From Synchiropus splendidus (Eukaryota > Chordata > Actinopteri > Syngnathiformes > Callionymidae): DNA of 64,000 nucleotides. The stretch covers positions 12,401,001-12,465,000 of the forward strand of contig NC_071336.1 of NCBI RefSeq assembly GCF_027744825.2, written 5' to 3'. The translations under genes and the position numbers were made by a program. The notes under the pieces are model-generated. The model did no database searches. It saw only the letters and a program-made list of their open reading frames with translations, and had not been told where the DNA came from. This document shows, piece by piece, positions 45,760 to 57,321 of the stretch; positions within the stretch are counted from its first letter, which is position 1, and every line of letters begins with the position of its first letter.

Positions 45760-48700
45760 TTAAACTGCAGGGAGGTCGATGCTCTGGCTGTGAGCATCTC
45801 CATTCTTAACTACCTCGACTGTTTCAAGCTCTAGAAAAGAGGAAGGAAAAAAGAAACAAAATGAATCTCTCTTCAGTAGTTGATGGCAAAAATGCCCATT
45901 GGACCGATGACTGACTCTCCAGCATCCGACCACCAATATAATTTGGATACTTTTGCAATTAATGGAAACATATACGTTGTTTTTGGGGGCAATTTAAATC
46001 ACACTTCACAAAAATCAACGACGACCAATTTAATAAGGGAGGAACTATTTTGGATCTTTGCTGACAGTCAATATTTTTATACAGTTTGAAAAGGATCGGA
46101 GCTGAAGAAAATAGTTGTATTCATCTTTTGTTATTTGTCTGAATCTTATTGATCTATTAAACTCAAAAACATATTACATATTCATTGCAAGGCAACACAT
46201 TAGTATTAAAAAAGGAATTGATGTATACATTAATTTTATAAATTCATATTTCTCTTTATGAGTACATCGAGACAAAATGATTATTATATCAGAGAAGAGC
46301 AAATAATAATAATCAAGAAGTATGATTATTTATACACTGTAATATTTTCATTTTGGATTTCATGAGTTCAACCAAGACTCAAAAAGGTACCATGAGATTC
46401 TGAGAACCATTTACCTTGTCCAGCATTTCGATTTTCATCCAATTCTCCTTTTTGATTGAAGGGCTGCAGCTCCTCAGTAGTTACGTGTGCATCTCCAGAC
46501 GCATTAACTTCATACAAAAAGGTGTAATTGTTGTTAGCATTGTGACGAGAACAAAGCACAGTTTCACAAAATCTAAATGCGTACAAACAGGCCTCTGAAG
46601 GCTCTCTTCTTACTTGAGGTTGGGGGGTCAGCCTCAGTGGTACAACAGCTCGCCCTGCAGTTTTCCCACTTGGCTGAAGAAAAGATATACAAGCTGTTAT
46701 TATTTTCAGGTGACAAATTTTCCGGTGAATGTCTTGAAATTATGCAAGTATTTCTCAACATACACTTAAACTCGTAAAAACCCAAGCTTTTCTTGAGTTT
46801 TTTTAAGATCGGAATTTGACAGGTGTCATAACTAACCTTTGTCTTGTAAGGAGAACAATGCTGTTATCAATAATAACTCTGGTATAACTAATATATGTCT
46901 ATGAGGCTGGAGACTTTATTGTCCATATTGCATGTACACCAGATTGATTCTCAAAACTGGTCTGTTTTCATTCGGGAGTTGTTGCTCCGCAAGTCTAGTG
47001 TCTTTGCGTGAAACGTCTTTTTTTCTCACTTTTCTTAGAAATAAAATTACCTATTAATATGAGGAAATATGCCATGTTTATTTAAGTTTCAAATCAGAAT
47101 AAGCTCTCGCAACTGTAAGGTAATGAACATGCTCTTCAGTTCTCTACTAGCTGGTCTCCCAACTACTGTCGCCTCAGAAGGCAAATCTCACGCCATTTTT
47201 ATTAGCGTGTGCCACTGAAGGTACCAGCCACACCACTGGCTTCGTAAAACAGTCTTCTCATTTTCAGAGTCGACTAGAGTGCAGTAGATTAGATGACTGT
47301 CAAATTTTTGGAACAGCCATTTCAATGAAACCTCACATATTTTTAATCCAATAGTGCCACTGACTCACTTATGAAAATCTGGTCACTGAATCATGAAGCT
47401 GCATCAGCCCATCACGACTGGACCAAGCACGACATGCACAGCCCTCTGGCCACCACCCACGAGCACGCAAGACCCACGAGGGTCATATTTGACCATGCAC
47501 GTTCTAAAGGATTTCATTCTTGCTTCAAAATGATTTATTTAGCTCATGTAGCTTACCTTTGATTTTCTGCCTGAATATGACCCCCAGTATGATACATAAT
47601 ATTAGTAGAAAAAGGGAGATGATGATTGGCCAGACGATCTGGGCTTTCTCTGAAACAGATTGTGTCATTAGAGCCACTTTATACTTTCATTTTATTATTA
47701 TTTCATTTTCTTTGCAGGGAACAAACCTGGCTTGCAATGTTTTGCCGTGAAAGAAACTTCCTCTTCATTCAGTGGGTTCTTCACGTGACAGGTGTAAACT
47801 GTGTCGTCATCTTTACCCCCCAAAGGTACCGTCAGGTTGGAGCCAGGTTGTTTGGTTCCAGCATAGCTCCATTCAAATTCAATGAAGTGACGTGGTGTCG
47901 ACTCTGCAGTGCAAACCAGCTTTGCCTGGTGGCCACCTTCTCCCTCGCAGGTGATAGTGATTTTGGAAACTTTCTCTATGGGAATGGAAAAATGAGCATC
48001 ACTGGAAATGATCGCAGCAGGGACAGGAGAGTCAACGTGTATTCCATTCCAAATACAAATGATTAACTGTCAGTTAACTGTGAACAAACTGTGAACCAGT
48101 CTACATAAGTTTTGTCGTGCCACATGTGTGAGGTCTGTAAACACTTCCTGTGTCCTTGAACTCCAGGTCATCATCAAAAGATCTAAACAGGTTCAGCTTT
48201 CTCAGTTGGTTCCACAACCCCGTCCTTCTCATACAAGGCTGATGTAATACAGTGACTGTGACCCAAAAGAAACATTCTGTCCCCGAAAGATTTTGTTGAG
48301 AAATAAATAGCAATAAACGCATCCACCTAGAAAGATGGCAAAATGCTTTATGGGGAATTGAAATGAACCCACCTATGACCTTCACTGGATAAAGGTTGGT
48401 GGTTATGGTGTTGTTTGGTAACACAACCTCCAACACGTAATTTCCGCTGTCCTCAAAAAGCAGGTTTTTGATGTGGAGTTCGCCAGAACTTTTGTCCAAA
48501 ACGGTTCTGTTCTTAAAAGACCGATACACCTGCTCATGATGGCCGTCGTACTCAACCACTTTGTTCCCGTTAATCTTCCAGATAAGGTCGTTAAATTTGC
48601 TTATGGGTGGCGGCTTGATGGTGAGTACATGACCTTTCTCTGCATATATTGTCTCGTGTCCTGCCCCTGGAAAGAGAAAAGCATTTCATCATCGATCAAG

Positions 48701-50546
48701 TTGATCATTAACATCTACTAATGGCTTTACTGGTGGATTAGCATGTTCCATTAATACACTGGAGTCAAAACTTAAGAATGAAAAGGGTCAAAACATTGAT
48801 CATGAAGCAGACTGGTTCTCAAACCGGGGCTGTTCGGGACTCTCCTGAAGTCTTGGTGCTTTCTATCAAACCAGCCTGCGTTCCAACTATTGTAAGTGGG
48901 AGGGCCCTAAAAAAGTGTCAGTCAGGCAGAATTAAGCTACACTGCAGCAAAATGGCAAGTTGCTCAGATATTCTGCTGGGCTGCCAACACTGGCAAGTGG
49001 ACTGAGATACAACAGTGCCTATCACACGCTCACACTTCCCATGTCTCACACATTTCCGACTGTATATGTGTGATAAATGTTCCTCACTGCACTCCCCAAC
49101 ATGTAGATCACAAGGTTGTCCTATTGATTTCTTTCATGCATTTAAATGAATTTGAATTTTACTGTAAATGCACTTTAAAAAAACAACAACAACAATCAAA
49201 TCAATCATTAAATGTATTGTTGACCTTGGATGAGTCTGGTATGCCATGAGTGTATTGGTGATAGACAGAGCATGCATTTAATTTAATTTTATTTAATTTA
49301 CACCACGTTGTCAACTTCCTTCTCATTTTGTAAACCGATAATTTGACGCACCGACCAACTTTTCAGGCTCTGAACCAATTGTTTTCCCTGTCTGAACAAG
49401 CTGACTGGTTCAAAATTGCATTCGGTAAAAACAGTGAAAGAGCTCTGAGTGTGTTCAGCCACCTGCGAAAATGGCAACAAAAGGTATGGCAAAAAAAATC
49501 ACAATCTATCCAGAAGGGTTTGTCATTTGTGATTGTGCTGGTTTCAAGTTCAGTCTAGCTGAATGGGCAAAAATGGTAATGACCAATGTATTCACATGTA
49601 ATAGACACCCATGTTGATATCCTGCCCCGCTGCCAGTGATTGTATATGAAGGGTTAACCTTTTGTCATCGACCCGACTTGATGGGTGTCTGATACGTTGG
49701 TCATTGCCATCATTACCTGGTCTGGTTGCCACATTCAAATCTTTTGTTGTCAAATGAAATAGGTAAAACATGTACATGTACATGTACACAACAATATTGT
49801 AAAAATGAGCTGCTGGGTGGAGGTTTCAGATAAACAACGCGTCAGTGAGTCACACATGATGGCGTCATCATCATCGAAACTGTGGCTGAGTCACCAGTTG
49901 GGCATCTCGAGTTCATTTTACCTTCCAACTCTAACTTATGCTCCTGAGCGAAGGAGTGGTTGAAATAAGTTTCAGCCCCTGTTTGTATTTTAGAATGAAA
50001 TGGTGAGCTTTGACATGTTAAGAGCTTTGACATACAGTATGTTTATACACAAATGCTCATGGATTTACATGTGTATGTCAAGGATGACGCAATGAGCCCA
50101 ACACCCTTGTGTGTGCCAAGTGTTTTGAGTTTCACTGAAACAAACAAGCGTGTTTAGGAAGCCAGTTAGCCTTCTACCAGCTAGCATTCGATGCTTGTGA
50201 GTGCAGTTTGATGCTAACAGTTAGCATCAACTCCCTTTATGACATACCCGGTATGAACTCCGATCTGGTCCGACTAAGTAAATACGAAAACCCAAAACGA
50301 ACCAGTCAGACATGCTTTTCTGTGAAAAAAGATTTAAGATTAAGCATGGAGTGGCTCATCGCATTCCTTTTCAATGAGCCTCTCAGTGAGGAAGCCAGGA
50401 AAAAACAGAACAAGTAGAAACAAATGGGTGATATCGAAAGCAGGTTATTAGTGTATATTTACAATTCTATCAAAAAACTCAAGAAAGAAACGCTTACCTG
50501 AGGCAATTATGGCACAGAAACAAGCCACGACATAAACAGCTGCCAT
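45760..50546 (-). CDS. SLAM/CD2/CD48-like two-Ig-domain receptor
   Basis: Seven exons on minus: 50546-50498 (signal), 48666-48373 (V-type Ig), 47975-47727 (C2-type Ig), 47649-47557 (membrane), 46673-46614, 46507-46415, 45830-45760 (tail, stop TAA). All junctions are phase 1; product about 302 residues. Domain 1 lacks the intersheet cysteines, as in CD2-family V domains, and reads LIWKINGNKVVEYDG, LHIKNLLFEDSGNYVLEV. Domain 2 has TCEGEG, VCTAES, FEWSYAG, DTVYTCHVKNPLNEEE, FTAKHC, the cysteine-rich C2 type of CD2/CD48/SLAM. The membrane run is IVWPIIISLFLLILCIILGV. The tail has no tyrosine at all, so it lacks the ITSM used by SLAM receptors to bind SAP/EAT-2, and ends SIDLPAV. Adhesion or co-stimulation between leukocytes is inferred. 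The intron after the signal exon is 1.8 kb. Confidence 0.88.
47300..47415 (+). repeat. MITE-family fragment
   Basis: Reads GGAACAGCCATTTCAATGAA, ACCTCACATATTTTTAATCC, AATAGTGCCACTGACTC, GAATCATGAAGCTGCATCAG, matching the copy at 9412-9515. It lies in an intron of the SLAM-like gene. Confidence 0.6.
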
Positions 50547-51048
50547 TTCCTGATGTGTTCACCACAGAAGTGTACACCAACCAACGTGTTTCCTGACAGG
50601 CAGCAGAGAGGGCGTGCCTCGACCTTCCTCCCACTGAGTTCAACTATAAAAGAGCTCTTCTTCTCACACACTTTTTCATAAACATAGTGCTTCAGAATGT
50701 TTTATTATGGATGCCAAGGCCTTCAAAGTGTTTCGACCAAGGATGCATTAATAGTCATATACCAGGAATGTTTTCATTTATTCTATATGCTGTCAAATGG
50801 GCCTCAGTGTTGTTTGGTGTCTTGAACTGTAAAGAGCAAAAAAAAAGAGATCAGCATGAATCATAAATATGTGCTTTAAACAAAGGTTCAGTGGTATTCA
50901 GGCCTCTCCTGGTGGCTGTGTTATGTGTTATATGCAGGGTGGGGTCCAAACTTCAGATAAGTATCAAATGTCATCTCTCCATTGCCACCATCGCATTCAC
51001 CTCAGGAGGAGTTGTAATGTTCTAGAGCAAGGGTCACCAACATGGTGG
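50547..51048. other. Upstream region of the SLAM-like gene
   Basis: No exon recognised. A plus-strand CTATAAAAGAGC lies at about 50644, which is the wrong orientation for this gene unless it acts on the other strand. Confidence 0.4.
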
Positions 51049-51098
<50 letters not shown>

Positions 51099-51357
51099 TT
51101 GTAGCAAGCAGTGGTTAGAGATGACACGATGGGTTGTCTTTCTGCATCCGTAGGAACTCACAGATGCTCTTTATTGAAAGCAACCGAACTGCAGCAAACA
51201 GTGAACACAGCGAAGGCATAAAACGCAACAGCCACTTGAATTATGGTGCCCCAACATCTGAAAACTACCAAATGCATCATGGGTAGTCCACATCACTTCT
51301 GAATACAGCAGTCCACCTCTCCGTCGCTACAATATATATATATATATATATATATAT
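51049..51357. repeat. A-run, two TA microsatellites and the insert between them
   Basis: An A-run (51049-51076) is followed by (TA)n to about 51099, then a 230-base insert beginning GTAGCAAGC and ending CGTCGCTAC, then (TA)n from about 51331 to 51357. The insert ends are short inverted repeats (GTAGC), so it may be a small DNA element placed within TA-rich sequence. Confidence 0.6.
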
Positions 51358-51994
51358 CACATCGAAAGTAGGTCATTAGTGCATATTGACTTGTATATTG
51401 ATTGTATATTTATTTATTTTATTTATAAGATCTACCCTCACCAAGCGGGTAGATCTTCAAGGATATAGGAGGATAGGAGTGTTTGCATGATTCATGAAAT
51501 ATTTCCATGCAGTACAGTGGAAAATCATTTAAATGGCCATGCCTGCTTGCCATTCAAATCAAGTGGTCTGTTATGACATGGCTTACATTGGTAGCTCACC
51601 TCCCCTTTGGAAAAGTGACAAATTCAGAATGAGATTCTTTTTCATGTTTTATACAACTAAATGCTTTACAGGGGATCTGACTCTCAGCAATACACAGAAA
51701 ACAAACAAAAAAAAAAGTCAGATATATGCATTCCTCTCACACCTGAACATACATTTTGTGGATTGAAGCTTAAGTAGTGAAACAAAATGCATAGGAAAAC
51801 ATGCAGATATATTTTAAACAGATCCATTACATCCCAAATAGGAGTCAGGAAAAAGATGGTCCATGGATTGTTTGTTTGTTTCACTTTGTATTATTGCAGG
51901 ATGCTGCACCTTCACACAATGAAGTCAACCATTAACCAACCCATCATGTTCTGGCGGTGCAGGTGGAAATTGAGAGGTAAGTACGTGTTTATGA

Positions 51995-52921
51995 TCAAGA
52001 CACACTGTTTTTCATTGTCTTGCTTCTCTTCTCTTGACATTGGCACCAAAGTTGCTTTTTTTTCTTGTGTAAGAACAGCAGCGGCAACACCAGACTGCTT
52101 GGCAGATCAAACCAGTACGTCGATATGTTGATGGAGCACGTATAGCTGTTGTTTACTGCATGTGAATATGTGAAAACAATAGAAAGTAAAGTCCCCCCGA
52201 ATCTAAAAAGCAGCACAGCCATTATAATTACAGTGTTATAGAAGGCTTTCTTCTTGGATCTGTCAAGCCATGACCGACTTTCACCGGTCTCTCCTGGTTT
52301 TGGACGAATCAATACCTTGAGAATGGAGGAGCTGAAGAACACAACGCAAATGCAACTACATGCCACTGTCAAGAGGCCTGGGATCAGAGTGCTTGTGGGG
52401 TCCTGAAGTGAGAACAAATACCCAGTTGCTGTACAGCTCAGCAGCCATATCGCTCCAATGACGATGTTTCGGATCTTGATCCATGGTTCACGTCTCAGTC
52501 TTAAGTAGTTGATAGGGTAAACCACAGCAAGGTAACGATCCAAGCAGGTCATGACAGCAAAGACCATTTGCCCGGTTCCTGGAAAACTCAAGAGTATTAT
52601 GCCGGCTTTAGTGACTTGCATGTTACTCAGATGGTACCCAAACATGTTTATAATGATGCCCATGGTTCCAATCATCTCGATTACAGCCAGGTTGTAACAT
52701 AAGGCATCGCAGTGGCTGATAAAGGTCTTGGTGGAAGGTGTCGCCCAGCACTTCCTAACACCCAAGCTGAAGACGATGACAGAGACTGGGAAGAGGACGA
52801 GGATGTTGCCAATGGAGTAAGAAAGGAACAACACAAAAGACATGCTGTCTGAACAGTGAAGCTGCAATGAGTCGTTTTTGTAGATGGACATTTTCTCAGA
52901 TGGTGACTCAAACAGCGGCAT
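51995..52921 (-). CDS. Divergent rhodopsin-like seven-helix receptor 1
   Basis: Intronless coding region, 308 residues, stop TGA. The ATG directly follows the acceptor CCTTCTCTTTCTAG, so the 5' UTR is spliced. Seven hydrophobic segments are seen. The TM3 end has [12 protein letters not shown] (DRY at 128-130), the clearest class A mark. Several usual class A anchors are absent: no NPxxY in TM7 (DLPSSLVLP instead), no CWxP in TM6, no Asn in TM1, Glu82 in place of the TM2 Asp, and no Cys at the top of TM3. N-linked sites occur in the N-terminus (NDS) and the last outer loop (NNS, NIS). The tail is Lys-rich. It has two paralogues at 56.4 and 61.2 kb. I cannot name the ligand or family; it may be a fish-specific chemosensory or leukocyte receptor. 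Confidence 0.85.
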   Translation of the reverse strand: MPLFESPSEKMSIYKNDSLQLHCSDSMSFVLFLSYSIGNILVLFPVSVIVFSLGVRKCWATPSTKTFISHCDALCYNLAVIEMIGTMGIIINMFGYHLSNMQVTKAGIILLSFPGTGQMVFAVMTCLDRYLAVVYPINYLRLRREPWIKIRNIVIGAIWLLSCTATGYLFSLQDPTSTLIPGLLTVACSCICVVFFSSSILKVLIRPKPGETGESRSWLDRSKKKAFYNTVIIMAVLLFRFGGTLLSIVFTYSHAVNNSYTCSINISTYWFDLPSSLVLPLLFLHKKKKQLWCQCQEKRSKTMKNSVS

Positions 52922-52975
52922 CTAGAAAGAGAAGGTGGCATTAATTCATGCAATGTATTTTTTTTACTTTTAGAA

Positions 52976-53046
<71 letters not shown>

Positions 53047-53089
53047 TTGTCTGTCTGTCTGTCTGTCTCTCTGTCTGTCTGTCCATTCG

Positions 53090-53134
<45 letters not shown>

Positions 53135-53135
53135 T

Positions 53136-53166
<31 letters not shown>

Positions 53167-53209
53167 TTGTCTGTCTGTCTGTCTGTCTCTCTGTCTGTCT
53201 GTCCATTCG

Positions 53210-53288
<79 letters not shown>

Positions 53289-53291
53289 GTC

Positions 53292-53327
<36 letters not shown>

Positions 53328-53358
53328 TCTGTCTGTCCATCCATCCATCCATCCATCC

Positions 53359-53398
<40 letters not shown>

Positions 53399-53401
53399 GT
53401 C

Positions 53402-53496
<95 letters not shown>

Positions 53497-53503
53497 AACT
53501 ACC

Positions 53504-53561
<58 letters not shown>

Positions 53562-53580
53562 TTGTCTGTCTATCTATCTA

Positions 53581-53614
<34 letters not shown>

Positions 53615-53647
53615 CATTCGTCTATCTATCTATCTATCTGTCCGTCC

Positions 53648-53687
<40 letters not shown>

Positions 53688-53688
53688 G

Positions 53689-53720
<32 letters not shown>

Positions 53721-53741
53721 AAAGTGATAAAAAAGCCTCAC
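52922..53741 (-). other. Presumptive 5' UTR intron of receptor gene 1
   Basis: The acceptor TTCTCTTTCTAG lies just before the ATG and a good donor, CTTTAAAG/GTGAGG on minus, ends at 53742. Almost all of this interval is a microsatellite. Confidence 0.5.
52977..53720. repeat. Large compound (CTAT)n microsatellite
   Basis: About 740 bases of CTAT/TATC units broken by CTGT, CCAT and CATT variants. Blocks such as TTTGTCTGTCTGTCTGTC and GTCTGTCCATTCGTC recur, so larger units were duplicated within the array. Long Tyr-Leu-Ser-Ile frames across it are artefacts. Confidence 0.97.
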
Positions 53742-53742
53742 C

Positions 53743-56422
53743 TTTAAAGATATGATCAGTTGTTTTCCTTTCCAGTGTCGCCACTGTAAATGCTGTTCTG
53801 TCTTCAGTACAGGCTGGCTGAGTGGAACACATCATTAACGTCCTCGCTCCCTTCTCATGATTGTCGCAACCAGATGAAGCAAGCGTAGCTCTGTTTTGCC
53901 TTCCACCGTACTGCAAGTAGGAATTTCATTTGCGTAATGTATATTGCATCCTTGGTGATGTCATGTTTTATCCCTCTCTTTTATTTACTTATTTATTCAC
54001 AATATTTAATTTTTGTGTGCTTACTGCCATGCCCCCAAATTATTTTGGTTTTGCTTGTTGTTTATTGTTTGCATTCTTCCTGTGCTCTCCCCTATGTGTC
54101 TGCAAGTGCTTGGTTAGCGAGCAGAACATGCCTGGAGCCACCCGCTCCATTAAAGCTTCCGGTTCCAGCGTGGTGTACCGGGTCGTCTTGGCCTCTACTA
54201 TGCTCATAAATTTGACCAATACATGTTCCTCTATTCTTTCTTCTGGTTTTTCAATGATTTTTCTACAGAGTTGCCATTTTCTGACCATCATGTGATGTTT
54301 CTGTTCTATTTATGTATGCTCTCTCTTCTCCTCAAGGGAGTGTGTTGACAGTTCTTTTTTATTTCAAAGGTCTTTTTTTAAGTTGTGAATTCCCTTTTCT
54401 CCGGTTGCCTTGTATGGTGAAGCCCTCTGTTTTTCTTCGTGTCTGTCTGTATTTGAGTGTTTTAATAAATTGTCAGTGTTTACCCTCTCTGTGCGAGTCC
54501 CCATGCCCACATGGATGGCCAAGCAATTTATTGGAAAACAACTGGAGAGTCTGTGTGTACAGTGAAGTCCAGTGAACCCTGGATTCTCAGATCTCAGACC
54601 AGAGGTATAAACAAAGATAACATGCAGCTAAACTAATTGAATTCCCTCTGTAGCTTCGTAACCTTGGACACGATGAATCTCAAACCTTCATGATAACCTT
54701 CAACCCATATCAGACACCCATCCGGTCCTCCCTATTTCCTTTCTGCTGCCCTGCAGGTGGTTCCCATACACACAGAAGGTCAACTTCCTTGAAACAGTGC
54801 AGAACAAGCAGAAAACAGAACCAGTATAATGTTCAAGTTAATAATGAAAATGATATTTTCCATAAATCCACACACAAGGAGACTAAATGAGATCAAAGTA
54901 AAAAAGCAAAAAACAGGATACAAGGACAAAAATGTGCTTTTCCTTCAGCGTCCAGCCACAATATTTACAGTAACTGACAATATAAAAGCGTTAATTCATG
55001 ATGTACCAATTCCACACGTCACATGCAATGTCTGCACTAGTTTTTATCAACTCTAATATTTAGCAACAATCTGCTAGCCTACAATCACAGGGTAAACCTT
55101 TGTGAGGATTTTAACCCCAGTAGAAAACACCCACACAACTGTAGAAGTGCACAAAAACACAGACACAGAGAGAGTTAGACTTCTTTATTACACACCCCAG
55201 TGAGGGACAGTTCAGCCCTTAGTCACAGGGGATATGTTCAGCTTCCTGGCAGCTTTATGTCCTCATCCAGACCTTCAACATGCTGTTTGACCATCAGTGA
55301 TATGTAAGTTAGAATAGGGTTATTACGTTGAGAAAATAAGGTGTTCCACTCACATTAAAGAGAAATATGCTGTTAGCTATGCTTAAAGAATGTCAAGTAG
55401 AGTCAGTTCAATCAAATCTGACCTGAAATATGTATGACATGAGAGCTGCATTCTGCCAGGCGGGGATACATGATACATTCTTTTGAAGAAACACAAACTA
55501 AAAATACATGAATTCAAACCAAAAATGCTGCAAACAGTTGTCGTTTGTTTCATGAAAACAAGATGATAACTAGTCTGACGATGCAGTCCTTGACCCAATA
55601 CATAAAATATAATATAGTGAACCATAAACAACTACCACTTAATATATTGAAGTCATCGTAACTTGTGTACGCAACAAAATATGGACTTTTTGCCTGGCAC
55701 TCGCAAGACTGTAGAGAAGCCGCAGGACACAGAGCACTCACTAATGCCTTCACGGTGCCCTGGGGAAGTCTCATAAAACATACACGTTTGCTTATTTTCT
55801 TTACACGGCTTCACAAAGTATAAAATACACGTTGCACACTATTTGATGAAGAACCCAATTATGTAAACCCTTTTCCAGTAGACATCATCAGAAAACATGC
55901 AAATCTTGACAGTGTCAATGTCTCATAGATCCATCTACATAGGCATTGTAGAGGAATCGATTTTTTTACCCAAAATATATCTAGCTGTTGCATGATCAGT
56001 TGTCAAAACATTTTGACCATGGACTTCAGTTCAGTAAACTAACTTACTTCGGTTTCCTCAATCACCGTTTGCAAATGTGCTTAACAAAAGTCAACAGTAT
56101 CTATCCACCAGTCACATCTACTCTTCTACTCTTAAAAAAAAATGAATAAAATGAAAATAAATAATTCCAGTAGAACCTGCGTCTCCCAAACACACAATCA
56201 TGGAAACATTCTGGAGTAATCTTGAGCGTTGCTTTACTTATCTTAACCACTATTTGGAGTCAATTTTCAGTAGAGGATGTACACTGAACATGCAATAAGG
56301 CAGCAAAGGTCTGAATCAATGTGACTAGAGCAGGTAGTATGACCTGCGTTGTCTCACAAACACTGCGATGAGGCAAAACTCGGTGCATTAGAGAGTCCTA
56401 TCATTGAAACTGGTCTGCCTGC
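53743..56422. other. Spacer and 3' UTR of receptor gene 2
   Basis: No exon recognised. A minus-strand AATAAA at about 55183 could end the receptor 2 transcript. Confidence 0.5.
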
Positions 56423-57295
56423 TTAAGAGTTGCCTTTACAGCCAAGGAGATGTTTCTCCTTGTGCAAAAATGTCAGTGGTAACACCAGGCTGCTGGGCAG
56501 ACTGAACCAATAAATTGATGTTAAAAGGATACAAATCATTTCCCTATTCTTTCCATCCATGATCATGAAGATCACATAGGTCATAAGTATCCCAAGTCGG
56601 AGAAACATTGCTGCTGTTATCAATAGAATAGTATTGAAAGCCTTCTGTTTTGAGTGGTCCAGAGAAGATCTATTTCCACCAACATCACCTGGCCTTGGGC
56701 GTTTCAAAACTCGGAGCACAGAGAAACTACAAAACGTTGTGAATATGATATTAAATCCCAATATAATGATAAATGGCAGGGAAATGAAAACTGAATGCGT
56801 TGCGTAGCGTACAGCGCCGATTGTGAAAGAGCTCAGCACCCAACAACATAAAATGATCATATTTCGCCGGTCGATCCATTGTTGTTCTCTCAGACTTATG
56901 TAGGTGATGGGGTGAACGACAGCTAGGTATCGATCCACACAGGTCATAAAAGCAAAACAAACTTGTCCAGTTGATGGGACTGTCGACATCAATTCGAAGA
57001 CATCGAATATTGTCTCGTTTTTGAAGATTCCACCGCAGATAGAAAATATGGCCGCCGTGCTTCCAATAATCTCCATAGCCCCCAGGTTGCAACAGTAGAC
57101 GTCACAGTTACTCAACACTTTGTTTTGTCTCAGTTTTTTGGCAGCAATGCAGAGCACAGTAACAGCGACAGGAAGAAGGAATTGGATGTTGAAGAAGGCA
57201 TAGGCGCGGAAAAACAATGAGGTATAGATTCTGGCGCAGTCATTTGAGTTGTTGAATGAATTATTCTGGGATGGGCTGAAAGCCGACAAAGGCAT
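56423..57295 (-). CDS. Divergent rhodopsin-like seven-helix receptor 2
   Basis: Intronless, 290 residues, stop TAA. The first true ATG is at 57295, two codons inside the open frame, and lines up with the starts of its paralogues. Acceptor CTCTCTTGTTCCAG lies 27 bases upstream of it. TM3 ends TCVDRYLAVVHPITY; the IL1-TM2 stretch SNCDVYCCNLGAMEIIGSTA is nearly identical to receptor 3. As in its paralogues NPxxY ([10 protein letters not shown] instead), CWxP and the TM3 cysteine are missing. N-glycosylation sites occur in the N-terminus (NNS, NNS) and the first outer loop (NET). ICL3 has RPRPGDVGGNRSSLDHSKQK, matching receptor 3 (RPRPGKDSGNR) and, more loosely, receptor 1 (RPKPGETG). Function unknown. 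Confidence 0.85.
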   Translation of the reverse strand: MPLSAFSPSQNNSFNNSNDCARIYTSLFFRAYAFFNIQFLLPVAVTVLCIAAKKLRQNKVLSNCDVYCCNLGAMEIIGSTAAIFSICGGIFKNETIFDVFELMSTVPSTGQVCFAFMTCVDRYLAVVHPITYISLREQQWIDRRNMIILCCWVLSSFTIGAVRYATHSVFISLPFIIILGFNIIFTTFCSFSVLRVLKRPRPGDVGGNRSSLDHSKQKAFNTILLITAAMFLRLGILMTYVIFMIMDGKNREMICILLTSIYWFSLPSSLVLPLTFLHKEKHLLGCKGNS

Positions 57296-57321
57296 TTTCA
57301 AATGAAAAGTTCAGATGAGCT

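Noticed and set aside
52948..53755. Long open frames of repeated Tyr-Leu-Ser-Ile
   Set aside because: They are translations of the CTAT microsatellite; no start context or conservation is expected.
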